NCBI GenBank assembly: GCA_030683155.1
Contig: JAUXMV010000062.1
Location: 1-64,000 of the forward strand
Reading direction: 5' to 3'
DNA length: 64,000 bases
DNA from: Bacteroidales bacterium
GTDB taxonomy: Bacteria > Bacteroidota > Bacteroidia > Bacteroidales > F082
Of the stretch, positions 46,901-55,003 are shown one piece after another. Positions within the stretch are counted from its first letter, which is position 1. Each line of letters begins with the position of its first letter. The position numbers and the translations under genes are program-made. Under the pieces are notes generated by a model. That model worked only from the letters and a program-made list of their open reading frames with translations, did not search any database and was not told where the DNA came from.

Positions 46901-48477
46901 ATACAGATATCGTTCGGCTAAAGCAGGTTTTAATCAATTTACTCAGTAATGCAGTAAAATTTACGCATAAAGGTGAAATAGAACTAAAGATTCAGATGCT
47001 TGAGGCTGTTGAAAATAGCTCTGGTATCTTTAGATTCAGCGTTCGCGATACAGGTATTGGGATTAATCCGGATAAACTTTCGTTGGTTTTGGAGGCATTC
47101 ACACAGGAAGACAGTTCTACGACAAAAAGATTTGGGGGAACAGGTCTTGGGCTGACAATATCAAACCGTTTGCTTGGCTTGATGGGAAGTCACTTACAGA
47201 TTGAAAGTGAACCAGGCAAAGGAAGCATATTCTTTTTTGATGTAACTCTCAAGTGTGAGGAAGGTTCTAAGAATCAATCTGAAGCCCTTCAATGGATTAA
47301 AAAAGCACTTATCGTTGATGACAACCAAAACAACCGGACTATTCTCAGCAAAATGCTTGAATATTTTGGCATAACGGCTGAAGAAGCTGTGGACGGAACA
47401 GATGCACTACGACAGCTTAAAAATGATAATGATTATGATCTCATTTTTATGGATTATCACATGCCTGATGTCGATGGTCTTGAGGTAATAATAAAAATAC
47501 AGGACGCTGATAGGCCATTAAACCCAAAAACTAAAATAATCTTATGGCATAGCTCTTCAGATGATGAAGAAATTGCAAGACACTGCGAAAGCCTTGGCGT
47601 AAAAGTTAGAATGGTCAAGCCAGTAAAACTTAAAAATCTTTTTGAAACACTTGTCAAAATCCCACATCAGGATAATGAAAGCACAAAATCTGAAGCAATT
47701 GGGCAGATCATTTTTAATGGGAAATATCATATACTTCTGGTTGAGGATAATCCTGTAAACCTGTTGCTTGCAAAAACTATTTTGAAAAAAATCTTGCCTG
47801 AATCAATTATTCATGAGGCACGAAACGGCCTGGAAGCTCTTGAGTTCTGCACAAAGCAAATGCCCGATCTCATCTTCATGGATATTCAAATGCCTGAAAT
47901 GAACGGCTACGAGGCTACGATAAATATCCGCCTTCTTGAAGATGGTGCTACTGTTCCAATTCTGGCCTTAACTGCAGGCAATGTTAAGGGTGAAAAAGAA
48001 AAGTGTTTTTCCCTGGGTATGAATGACTTTCTATCAAAACCTGTTGTTGAGGCAAACTTTGCAGCTGCTGTAAAAAAATGGCTGAATCCAACCATTAAAA
48101 TTAAAGAAAAGGCTAAACCCACAGTTGCTGTTTCTCAGAAGTTTAATATTGAAACCCTTAAAGCAGATCTGGGTGACGACCCTGTTTTTTTAAGGGAGTT
48201 TTTACTTGTCCTGCAGGAAAGCCTTCAAAAATCGATCGTTGAAGTGAGGCAATATATTGAAGAAAATAATTTGGAAGCACTTCATGCAGCAGCACATAAA
48301 CTCAAGGGCACTGCCTTTTCCATACAAATGAATTCATTGGCGATGACAGCAGCAAAGCTTGAGAAAATTAAAAATACTGAAAGTCTTGAAGCACGTGACA
48401 GCCTTATTGAATTTGAATCTCAAATAAATACGATCCTTCCAATGGTAAAGGAAGAATTAAAAAATTATTTGGAATAG
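43978..48477 (+). CDS. Hybrid sensor kinase with propellers, two receivers and HPt domain
   Basis: Membrane sensor of 1499 residues. A signal peptide or anchor (about 1-26) is followed by periplasmic Reg_prop repeats (motifs such as MLWVATENGLNRFDG and NIWIGHDMGVSLF) to about 690, and a Y_Y_Y domain to about 795. One membrane helix lies at about 802-822, then a short coiled coil. The HisKA domain has His874 in NMSHEIRTPLNG, followed by HATPase (DTGIGI, GGTGLGLTIS). Receiver 1 has Asp1159 (FMDYHMPD), receiver 2 Asp1302 (FMDIQMPEMNG), and the C-terminal HPt has His1440 (AAHKLKG). Most propeller hybrids end in an AraC domain; this one has none, so phosphate must pass to an unlinked regulator. 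No such regulator is adjacent. Confidence 0.93.
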   Translation: MKYCIIKAFIIGATAAILFVCNQLNAQPNKSVRFESLTTQQGLSRALVKAMEMDDFGMLWVATENGLNRFDGYRFEVFRNEIDNPRSLPDNNIISLLNAGKNGLIMGAYSGILARYNFLTDDFEHLTFPLELAEAFSMSEPDFLAIDSNEVIWIATTNGLFAYRIHDKKAWHFHPNNSGLKSQYIKHIFIDSRKIMWLATDVGLARAGNHLNPDELEIVTINSNSLPSPYAKRVTEDLKTQIWVGSDGGLSLFDRDEGTFVEHFRHVENDPLSLANNYIKAMVTDNNGNIWIGHDMGVSLFNPTEMVFTNHEAGFDGVHGLINNYVKCLLADENDIIWIGTDLGISYYNPFKEPFSSIIQKPGEMGGLKGNLVYGIWEDSPDSIWLATNNGLHLWNSSNGYLKVFKHSPDISGTINSNLVRSVIRHSSGTLWIGTDMGLNKMIIEKDGKVSFKNIGAGHTDGKSLNNNFVVTIKEISDGQLWVGTWGGGVNILNPETMTFNYLSETPDENGLRLRNNKIATIFEDSKRQVWLRSGDIFDLNTNKVIPFPFDDNIENINFFFEDHLNRIWIGTSTNGLHYFDPANKKLHQLTQHTLLREGVVVSMLQDEQNRYWIAVDKQLMRLNSNLTDIHIFDKFDGLQGGDFSNEAAFSGSDGKMYFGGSPGVSFFKPEDIFLNTNKIRVYLTGLRLNNKLQKPVAGSILDTAMISKRRLILSHNHRELVIEFVGINYTNPQKNRYAFMIEGLQSEWVFADAEQRNASYFRLPPGKYVFQVKGANNSNIWNEESTNLEIVVLPPWYQLWWVRVLSMLFLGIAIYLFVLFRTNKLKKQKLLLEQKVIARTFQLQNQKAEIELKNKQLEDASKAKSEFLANMSHEIRTPLNGVIGFTDLVLKTDLSSTQKEYLTIVGQSAEGLLNIINDILDFSKIEAGKLELFIEKADIHEIGSQSVDIVAFQAHSKDLEILLNMPLDLPRFIYTDIVRLKQVLINLLSNAVKFTHKGEIELKIQMLEAVENSSGIFRFSVRDTGIGINPDKLSLVLEAFTQEDSSTTKRFGGTGLGLTISNRLLGLMGSHLQIESEPGKGSIFFFDVTLKCEEGSKNQSEALQWIKKALIVDDNQNNRTILSKMLEYFGITAEEAVDGTDALRQLKNDNDYDLIFMDYHMPDVDGLEVIIKIQDADRPLNPKTKIILWHSSSDDEEIARHCESLGVKVRMVKPVKLKNLFETLVKIPHQDNESTKSEAIGQIIFNGKYHILLVEDNPVNLLLAKTILKKILPESIIHEARNGLEALEFCTKQMPDLIFMDIQMPEMNGYEATINIRLLEDGATVPILALTAGNVKGEKEKCFSLGMNDFLSKPVVEANFAAAVKKWLNPTIKIKEKAKPTVAVSQKFNIETLKADLGDDPVFLREFLLVLQESLQKSIVEVRQYIEENNLEALHAAAHKLKGTAFSIQMNSLAMTAAKLEKIKNTESLEARDSLIEFESQINTILPMVKEELKNYLE

Positions 48478-48534
48478 GAAAAAGCAGTATTGCTTTAAAG
48501 TATCAATAATAAGCTTCTCAAAAAAAGAACGAAT

Positions 48535-50343
48535 CTAACGTGTTCGCCGTGTTGAACCCTCCGGCACCTTGGTTTCGTCCAAAATCCTTCCCACAGGATA
48601 ACGCATATATTGCTGATCCCACCAGGGAGTTTTGCTGTAAAACCAATTTAACTGCTGTCGTTGATTTCCTATAAAAGCAGGTTCAGAGAGCTTTTTGGCT
48701 TCATACTCCTCTCTGAGCCCCTGAACGCTGTCAAGCATTGCCCTTGACAGAGGCTCCATCACATAGGTTTCAGCATATTCTTTTTGTTCAAAAATAATAT
48801 TGAAAAAACCCCATTCAAGCAACGAACCATTTGCTTGAGGTTCAAGAAGATAGGCAACAAGAGGTGCAAGAGGCTGGTTCATCGGAATGACCATACTTCC
48901 CTTAGAGTATAACTGAACACTTGTTTCTCCATCAAATTGAATCTGAGAAACCCTGTGCCTGCCTTCATAAGGAGTGCGGCTCCATTCAACCTTCGTGAAA
49001 TGGTACGTTTCAGTTTCAATCTCAGCATCACTGTTGGTTGGAAACATTTCGATGCCATGCAACTGTAACCGATAAATTACATCCTGCCATTCGACAGGGA
49101 TAATATAAGCTTCCGGTAGACTAACACTGACAGCAGCTTTAGATTTATCGAACATGGGTAAAAGAAAATCAACCGGTTTTGTGTTGTCATACACGAACCA
49201 ATCGCCACTTGTAAGCTCACTTTTTAGAATCTCATATTCAAACCCTTTAAATGGAAGCATGGCACTATCTGTCATATCCACATTGAAACGCAACGGATAT
49301 GGCTGACTTCTGAATGCTTTACTGCCAGCAAAATCGTCTGCTTCGAGAATAAGATTCCTGAGTGAACCATGCTGCTTGTCTAAAATTTTGAGCGTTGCAA
49401 GAATGATTTCTTTTGTCGATTCAACACGCAAATGATATGGTTTCAGCATATGCGTTTCGACAAGCAGGCCCGGACGATTACGAACTCCGGTATAGCCTTG
49501 CGAAAAAATTGGTGATGCAACACCGGAAATAAGTCCACTCCTTGGGTCATGCCATCGTCTGAAACTTACATATGGAAAAATTGGAAATCCTGCATTCTCC
49601 ATTGTTTTTTCAAGCTCCGGAAGGTATATATCAGTTTGCCAGTCAGTTAGCTTTTGATTCATCAAACCACCTGTTTCCAGCGCATATGTAATCACATATT
49701 GATAGTCAGCGCCATTGGATGTATGGGTGTCAATAAAAAACTCAGGTTGCCATTGGTGATAAAAACGCAGCCAGGCCTGCATTTCAGGAGCATCAGCTTT
49801 GAGGTGATCCCGATTCAGATTAAGGTTTTGTGCTGTTGTTCGCCAGCCCATCTCTTTAGGTCCGTTTTGATTGATCCGACCATACGGACTGAAGCGCTCG
49901 TGGCCGTCAGCGTTGAAAATTGGAATAAAAAGAAGGCTCACATTTTGAAAAAAGTTTGCATGTTGCTTATGTACAACTAAATCGCGGAGCAACATCAGCA
50001 TTGCGTCTTTGCCTTCTGACTCACCCGGATGAATACAAGCCTGAACAAATAAAACAATTCGGCCGGCATCTCTGATTGCTTGTGAATCATTCAAACCATC
50101 CTTATCATAAACCAGATAAACCAAATCCCTGCCTTGTGGACTAATACCAAAAACATTTGTGTGAATTTTGTTTGAAAAATCATCCAATTGCTTAACAAAT
50201 GACATGGTTTCTGAATAGCGCGGTGTCTCTGTCTGACCTGATTGTTCATAAAAAGTGAGCCAGTTAAGTTGCTGTGCTGTTACGCTTTGTATCAATGACA
50301 AGCCCAAAATTATAAACACTAACTTCTTGAAATAAAGCATCAT
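48535..50343 (-). CDS. M14 family zinc carboxypeptidase, secreted
   Basis: Exported metallopeptidase of 602 residues with a signal peptide (cleavage VTA-Q, residue 23). The zinc ligands are His105 and Glu108 in CIHPGESEG and His207 in FIDTHTSNG. The catalytic Glu296 is in GLLVETHML, which agrees with the M14 family. Arg and Asn residues in AQNLNLNRDH (about 171-180) fit the substrate-carboxylate site. After about residue 330 comes a region of unknown fold rich in beta strands. Likely a periplasmic or surface carboxypeptidase. It follows the DUF3995 gene by 28 bases and may be the last gene of a pfkA operon. Confidence 0.9.
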   Translation of the reverse strand: MMLYFKKLVFIILGLSLIQSVTAQQLNWLTFYEQSGQTETPRYSETMSFVKQLDDFSNKIHTNVFGISPQGRDLVYLVYDKDGLNDSQAIRDAGRIVLFVQACIHPGESEGKDAMLMLLRDLVVHKQHANFFQNVSLLFIPIFNADGHERFSPYGRINQNGPKEMGWRTTAQNLNLNRDHLKADAPEMQAWLRFYHQWQPEFFIDTHTSNGADYQYVITYALETGGLMNQKLTDWQTDIYLPELEKTMENAGFPIFPYVSFRRWHDPRSGLISGVASPIFSQGYTGVRNRPGLLVETHMLKPYHLRVESTKEIILATLKILDKQHGSLRNLILEADDFAGSKAFRSQPYPLRFNVDMTDSAMLPFKGFEYEILKSELTSGDWFVYDNTKPVDFLLPMFDKSKAAVSVSLPEAYIIPVEWQDVIYRLQLHGIEMFPTNSDAEIETETYHFTKVEWSRTPYEGRHRVSQIQFDGETSVQLYSKGSMVIPMNQPLAPLVAYLLEPQANGSLLEWGFFNIIFEQKEYAETYVMEPLSRAMLDSVQGLREEYEAKKLSEPAFIGNQRQQLNWFYSKTPWWDQQYMRYPVGRILDETKVPEGSTRRTR

Positions 50344-50371
50344 AAAAACAAAAATTAAAATTTCAACGAAA

Positions 50372-50791
50372 TCAAATTACCAAAGCCAGACTCAGTAAAA
50401 ATGAGATCAGAAAATAAGGTGTAATTATTTTTCTGTCTGTTTGAGCAAAGTGCGATTCATTTTCTGACCGAAAAAGACCGAGCACTTTGAACTCTCCAAT
50501 AACACGTATGAGCAGAAGACTTGACAAGCCGTAAACAAGGTTTTCAATCACATTGTCGGTATGTCCCTGCTGCAATTGGGTAATGCGCATCAAAGCTATT
50601 CCACCTGCAAAAAGCAAAAGTAGCGACTGCATAAAAAACCAGAATGAGGCTTTTCGTTTACATTCTTCTGTTTCACAAGGCATCATATAATGCGGACGAA
50701 ATTTTCCTGATAAAAGCAGAAACCACGAAAAAAGCGCTCCAAAAGTTAAAAGTGCGCTGAGAAGGTATCCGGCAATTGATTGAATAAGCAT
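50372..50791 (-). CDS. Small membrane protein, DUF3995-like
   Basis: A 139-residue protein with about four helices (about 8-28, 48-68, 83-98, 122-138). The C-terminal segment RVIGEFKVLGLFRSEN, followed by FAQTDRKIITPYFL, resembles the R-x-IGDF / D-x-x-x-Y-SPL pattern of DUF3995 proteins. Role unknown. It lies 25 bases after pfkA and 28 before the carboxypeptidase, so co-transcription is likely. Confidence 0.7.
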   Translation of the reverse strand: MLIQSIAGYLLSALLTFGALFSWFLLLSGKFRPHYMMPCETEECKRKASFWFFMQSLLLLFAGGIALMRITQLQQGHTDNVIENLVYGLSSLLLIRVIGEFKVLGLFRSENESHFAQTDRKIITPYFLISFLLSLALVI

Positions 50792-50816
50792 AGTGCAGCT
50801 TTATTGAAAAAAAAAT

Positions 50817-51854
50817 CTAAAATTTACAATAATCGCCCATACAAATATCGAGAGCACGGGCCTTGGCAATTAATGAATGGTCGGTTGGAACAAGACTAAG
50901 CTTCCCTCCTACTTCTTTCAGAGAAATGCTGGAAGTTTTGCCATCTTTGTTAATCACCATACGTCCAAATTTTTCTTCTGCAATGAGCTGAACTGCGTGA
51001 GAACCAAAGCGTGTTGCAAGAATACGGTCCATTGGCGAAGGGCTGCCACCACGTTGAACATATCCAAGAATTGTTGTGCGGGTTTCAATTTGTGTGCCTT
51101 TTTCAATCATTTTTGCTATATATGCTCCCGCAGAAAGTTCTTCCTTAGGTTTTTCGACTCCTTCTGCAATGACAACGATGGAATAGGGTTTCTTTTTATA
51201 GGCTCTGTCGAGAAGGTAACGATTAATAACTTTGATATCATAGCCAAGTTCGGGAATCAGGATGACATCGCCTCCTCCGGCCATTCCGGCATAAAGGGTG
51301 AGCCATCCCGCTGTGTGTCCCATCAGTTCGATGACCATAATACGCTTGTGAGAATTGGCTGTTGTGTGCAGTCTGTCGATTGCTTCTGTGGCAATGGTTA
51401 CGGCTGAATCGAAACCAAAAGTGAAATCGGTACCATACACATCATTGTCTATTGTTTTTGGAATTCCGATTACATTCAGCCCCTCAGCCGAAAGCAAAGC
51501 GGCAGTTTTCTGGGTTCCGTTTCCGCCGATACACACAATACAATCCAAACCCATTTCTTTGTAGTGCTTTTTGATGAGTTTTGGCTTATCGGCACCTAAG
51601 GTTCCGTTTTTCTTGAAAGGTTTTTCACGCGAGGTGCCAAGAATTGTACCGCCAAGTGTTAAAATTCCTGAGAGTGCAGTTTCGCTGAGCTCTTCAAAAT
51701 CGTTATGAATAAGCCCCGAGAAACCTGAAGCAATTCCTATAACTTCCATGCCATGACTCACGATAGCCGTTTTTCCCACACCACGAATGGCCGCGTTAAT
51801 ACCGGGACAATCGCCACCAGCTGTAAGTATTCCTATGCGTTTTGGTTTTCCCAT
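50817..51854 (-). CDS. pfkA: 6-phosphofructokinase
   Basis: Glycolytic enzyme phosphorylating fructose-6-phosphate. The N-terminal TAGGDCPGINAAIR (11-24) and PKTIDND with catalytic Asp136 are clear, and MGHTAGWLTLYAG and QRGGSPSP complete the sugar site. The phosphoryl-donor residues are unusual: GGNGT (110-114) replaces GGDGS, and Lys133 occurs in PKTIDND where ATP-using enzymes of the E. coli type have Gly. Gly113 favours ATP, while Lys133 is seen in pyrophosphate-using or mixed-group enzymes, so the donor is uncertain. The length is 345 residues. A short inverted repeat (51882-51900) precedes the gene. Two small-gap genes follow. Confidence 0.92.
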   Translation of the reverse strand: MGKPKRIGILTAGGDCPGINAAIRGVGKTAIVSHGMEVIGIASGFSGLIHNDFEELSETALSGILTLGGTILGTSREKPFKKNGTLGADKPKLIKKHYKEMGLDCIVCIGGNGTQKTAALLSAEGLNVIGIPKTIDNDVYGTDFTFGFDSAVTIATEAIDRLHTTANSHKRIMVIELMGHTAGWLTLYAGMAGGGDVILIPELGYDIKVINRYLLDRAYKKKPYSIVVIAEGVEKPKEELSAGAYIAKMIEKGTQIETRTTILGYVQRGGSPSPMDRILATRFGSHAVQLIAEEKFGRMVINKDGKTSSISLKEVGGKLSLVPTDHSLIAKARALDICMGDYCKF

Positions 51855-51881
51855 ATTAAATTTTTATTGATACTGCAAAAT

Positions 51882-51900
51882 AACTGCTTTTTTCGCAGTT
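51882..51900. repeat. Short inverted repeat upstream of pfkA
   Basis: AACTGC, a 7-base spacer and GCAGTT form a perfect 6-base inverted repeat 28 bases before the pfkA start. It could be an operator or a leader hairpin; no other copy was noticed. Confidence 0.35.
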
Positions 51901-51944
51901 CTCAGTTGATATTTATTGGCTCAAGGCTATTTATAAAAAAGCTT

Positions 51945-51952
51945 TACTTTTG
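51945..51952 (+). promoter_or_regulatory. Candidate -7 element of the symporter gene
   Basis: TACTTTTG matches TAnnTTTG, 58 bases before the ATG at 52011. No -33 TTG at usual spacing. Confidence 0.4.
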
Positions 51953-52010
51953 AGGCATATAAGGAATTAATGTTAAAATCAGATTTGATAGCCTCATTTA
52001 ATGAATTAAG

Positions 52011-53306
52011 ATGAAAAGACGAAAACTTGCCCTGCATTGGCTTATCCTTATTGGAATGGCTGCCGGAATACTGTTTGGAGTTGTAGCTGTTATCCTTGGC
52101 TGGCATCAGTTTACAACCGATTGGATCAAACCTTGGGGTACAATTTTTATCAGCCTGCTCAAACTCATAGCCGTTCCGCTTATCATCGTGTCACTTATCA
52201 ACGGCATCTCAGGCCTGAATGATGTTTCAAGACTTTCCAGAATCGGGTTCAAAACAATTGGATTGTACCTTGTAACCACTGTCATTGCAGTAACAATGGG
52301 TTTGATTGTCGTTAACATCACTAATCCCGGAAAGTTTCTTTCGGCTGAAAAATCAGCTGAATTTCAAGCAAAATATTCAGAGAATATAACTCAGCAAACT
52401 GTTCAGCAGAGCGGACCTCTGCAGTTTGTGATTGATCTGGTGCCTGAAAATATTTTTGCAGCCCTTACCAACAACACCCGTATGTTGCAAATCATCTTTT
52501 TTTCACTTTTGTTTGGAATAGCCATTGTGATGGTGCCAGCGGAAAAAACCTTGATCGTTCGGCAATTTTTCGACTCATTGAACGAAATTGTGATGCGCAT
52601 GATCAACATGATTATGTATACGGCACCATTGGGTGTTTTTGCTTTGATTGCAAGCATAACAACAGATATGGCCGGCGACAATCCCGGCGACACTTTTGCT
52701 CTGTTTGGTTCATTGGGCATGTATGCACTTACGGTTGTGATTGGCCTTTTATTAATGGTTTTTGTGATATATCCGGGTGTAATAAGTATGCTAACGGTCA
52801 TCAACTTCAAACAGTTTTTAAAAGGAATTGCTCCGGCACAACTGCTGGCTTTTTCGACCAGTTCGAGTGCAGCCACACTGCCTTTGACAATGAAATGCTG
52901 TGAAGAAAATCTGGGTGTTAAAAATGAAGTAGCCAGTTTTGTTCTGCCGCTGGGAGCCACTATTAATATGGATGGAACAAGTCTTTATCAGGCTGTTGCG
53001 GCAGTGTTTCTTGCACAAATTTATGGCATGGATCTTACATTGGTTCAACAGCTTACGATAATTCTTACTGCAACATTGGCTTCCATTGGCTCAGCCGCAG
53101 TTCCGGGTGCAGGAATGATCATGCTTGTGATTGTGCTCACATCGGTAGGTATTCCAACTGAAGGTATTGCCCTGATTTTTGCCGTTGACAGGCCACTTGA
53201 TATGCTTCGAACCGTTGTAAATATTACAGGAGATTCAACTATCGCCTGTGCAATCGCTAATTCAGAAAATAAACTGAATGAAAAACTGATTCTTCAGCAG
53301 CAATAA
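52011..53306 (+). CDS. Dicarboxylate/amino acid:cation symporter (GltP/DAACS family)
   Basis: Inner-membrane Na+- or H+-coupled symporter for glutamate, aspartate or C4-dicarboxylates; 431 residues, eight helices and two re-entrant loops. The serine-rich re-entrant hairpin is AFSTSSSAATLPLTM, and helix 7 carries the NMDGTSLYQ cation/substrate motif. The second hairpin (SAAVPGAGMIML) and VDRPLDMLRTVVNITGD also match. It is divergent from pfkA. Its stop is 2 bases before the start of an exported Asp-box protein, so the two are coupled. Confidence 0.94.
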   Translation: MKRRKLALHWLILIGMAAGILFGVVAVILGWHQFTTDWIKPWGTIFISLLKLIAVPLIIVSLINGISGLNDVSRLSRIGFKTIGLYLVTTVIAVTMGLIVVNITNPGKFLSAEKSAEFQAKYSENITQQTVQQSGPLQFVIDLVPENIFAALTNNTRMLQIIFFSLLFGIAIVMVPAEKTLIVRQFFDSLNEIVMRMINMIMYTAPLGVFALIASITTDMAGDNPGDTFALFGSLGMYALTVVIGLLLMVFVIYPGVISMLTVINFKQFLKGIAPAQLLAFSTSSSAATLPLTMKCCEENLGVKNEVASFVLPLGATINMDGTSLYQAVAAVFLAQIYGMDLTLVQQLTIILTATLASIGSAAVPGAGMIMLVIVLTSVGIPTEGIALIFAVDRPLDMLRTVVNITGDSTIACAIANSENKLNEKLILQQQ

Positions 53307-53308
53307 AG

Positions 53309-54874
53309 ATGAGAAACATTTTACTTTTTTTGATTGTCTTTCAAAGCACTTCTTTGCTTGCACAATTCCAGAATATAAAAATTGGTAATTTCAATGCTGC
53401 CAATGAGCCTTCTGTTTGCATCAATCCGAAAAACACAATGGAAATAATGGTTGGCTCCAATCTGAATTACTGGTATTATTCGCAGGATGCCGGATACACC
53501 TGGACATCGGGCATTCTTGTCTCACCTGAATTTGGCGTTTGGGGCGACCCTGTTATCATTACTGATACCACAGGCGATTTTTACTATTTCCACCTATCGA
53601 ACCCTGTCGCCGGCAATTGGATTGACCGCATTGTTTGTCAGAAGTTTGACAAGCAAACCAATTCATGGAGTCCGGGAACTTTTATGGGATTGAATGGCAA
53701 CAAAGCACAAGATAAGCATTGGGCTGTTGTTGACAAAAACACAAATGCAATCTATGTCACATGGACACAGTTTGACACCTACGGAAGCAGCAACCCCAAC
53801 TGCAAGAGCAATATACGTTTCAGCAAATCACTCGATGGAGGTGAAACATGGAGTGAAGCAATCTCTATCAATGAAGTTTCGGGCGACTGTATCGACAGCG
53901 ACAACACCACTGAAGGAGCTGTTCCGGCCATAGGGCCAAATGGAGAAATTTATGTAGCATGGTCCGGCCCAGCAGGGATTGTTTTCGACCGCTCGTTGGA
54001 TGGAGGAGAAACATGGCGCGACAACGATATTTTTGTAACAGCACAGCCCGGTGGATGGAATTTATCAATTCCCGGTGTCAACAGAAGCAATGGCTTTCCT
54101 ATAACAGTATGCGATTTGAGTAACGGTCCTAACCACGGAACAATTTATATCAATTACGCCGACCAAAGCAATGGAAATGATGATGCTGATATCTGGCTTG
54201 TGAAATCGACAGATGGAGGCAATAATTGGTCTGAGCCAGTTCGCGTAAACAACGACCCTCCCGGAAAACAACAGTTTTTCACATGGATGGCCGTCGACCA
54301 GTCAAATGGCACACTTTATTTTGTTTTCTATGACCGTCGAAATCATGTTAACAATGCAACGGATGTATTTATGGCCGTTTCGCACGATGGCGGACTAACA
54401 TTCGACAATTTCAAAATCAGCAACGAACCTTTTACACCATCAGAAAGCGGCTACTTCTTTGGTGATTACAATAATATCGCAGCGGTAAACAATGTTGTTC
54501 GGCCAGTCTGGACAAGACGCGAAAACAATGGCAGCCTGAGTTTGTATACTGCTATCGTTGACATGACGGTTTCGCTGCCTTCACAGGCAGAAAGTTTCAT
54601 GCATCTCGAGCAAAATTCACCCAATCCTTTTATGGAATATACCATCGTTTCCTTCCGGCTGATGAAAGAAACAAAGGTCTATCTAGCCATCTATGATGCA
54701 TTAGGACGTGAAATTAAGGTGCTTCTGAACAATGAAATTATGGATGCCGGAAAACATGAATTCAACTTCAGAAATGCTGAACATAAACTTCCGCCCGGAA
54801 CCTATTTTTTAAGTTTAAGCGGCGGTAATCTTGCAATAAAACGCAAAATGATTGTTGCAGGAAGAAGCGAATGA
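53309..54874 (+). CDS. Secreted Asp-box (BNR/sialidase-fold) protein with T9SS sorting domain
   Basis: Exported protein of 521 residues, signal peptide 1-18 (cleavage LLA-Q). At least four Asp-box motifs (S-x-D-G-G-x-T-W: SLDGGETW twice, STDGGNNW, SHDGGLTF, and a variant SQDAGYTW) indicate a sialidase-like beta-propeller. The Arg triad, Asp and Glu/Tyr of true sialidases are not evident, so it may not be a sialidase. The C-terminal about 75 residues (NSPNPFMEYTIVSF, then GTYFLSLSGG) are a T9SS type A sorting domain, so it should be exported to the cell surface. It begins 2 bases after the symporter stop. Confidence 0.9.
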   Translation: MRNILLFLIVFQSTSLLAQFQNIKIGNFNAANEPSVCINPKNTMEIMVGSNLNYWYYSQDAGYTWTSGILVSPEFGVWGDPVIITDTTGDFYYFHLSNPVAGNWIDRIVCQKFDKQTNSWSPGTFMGLNGNKAQDKHWAVVDKNTNAIYVTWTQFDTYGSSNPNCKSNIRFSKSLDGGETWSEAISINEVSGDCIDSDNTTEGAVPAIGPNGEIYVAWSGPAGIVFDRSLDGGETWRDNDIFVTAQPGGWNLSIPGVNRSNGFPITVCDLSNGPNHGTIYINYADQSNGNDDADIWLVKSTDGGNNWSEPVRVNNDPPGKQQFFTWMAVDQSNGTLYFVFYDRRNHVNNATDVFMAVSHDGGLTFDNFKISNEPFTPSESGYFFGDYNNIAAVNNVVRPVWTRRENNGSLSLYTAIVDMTVSLPSQAESFMHLEQNSPNPFMEYTIVSFRLMKETKVYLAIYDALGREIKVLLNNEIMDAGKHEFNFRNAEHKLPPGTYFLSLSGGNLAIKRKMIVAGRSE

Positions 54875-54944
54875 CAAGAATTACAGAATCAAAATGCGGT
54901 TTTTCATCACATGATTCGCAGTCGGGCATCGCCCTTCAATACAT

Positions 54945-54974
54945 TTGGTACAAATCGGTTTTTTTTTACCTTTG
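54945..54974 (+). promoter_or_regulatory. Promoter of the TetR-like gene
   Basis: TTG (54945-54947), 19-base spacer and TACCTTTG (54967-54974) form a full Bacteroidota-type promoter 29 bases before the ATG. The -33 TTG sits inside the inverted repeat ATTTG-GTA-CAAAT (54943-54955), a possible operator. Confidence 0.65.
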
Positions 54975-55003
54975 CAGCGTTCTCAATAACCAAATAATCA
55001 ACT

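Noticed and set aside
50877-51407. 176-codon plus-strand open frame inside pfkA
   Set aside because: Opposite strand of a complete pfkA with active-site motifs. No promoter or ribosome-binding signal and no domain.
52403-52960. 185-codon open frame antisense to the symporter
   Set aside because: It lies inside the GltP-family gene, which has full family motifs; the product looks like a mirror of its hydrophobic codons.
53309-54874. Calling the Asp-box protein a sialidase
   Set aside because: Asp-boxes mark the propeller fold only; the arginine triad and nucleophile tyrosine of sialidases are not evident.
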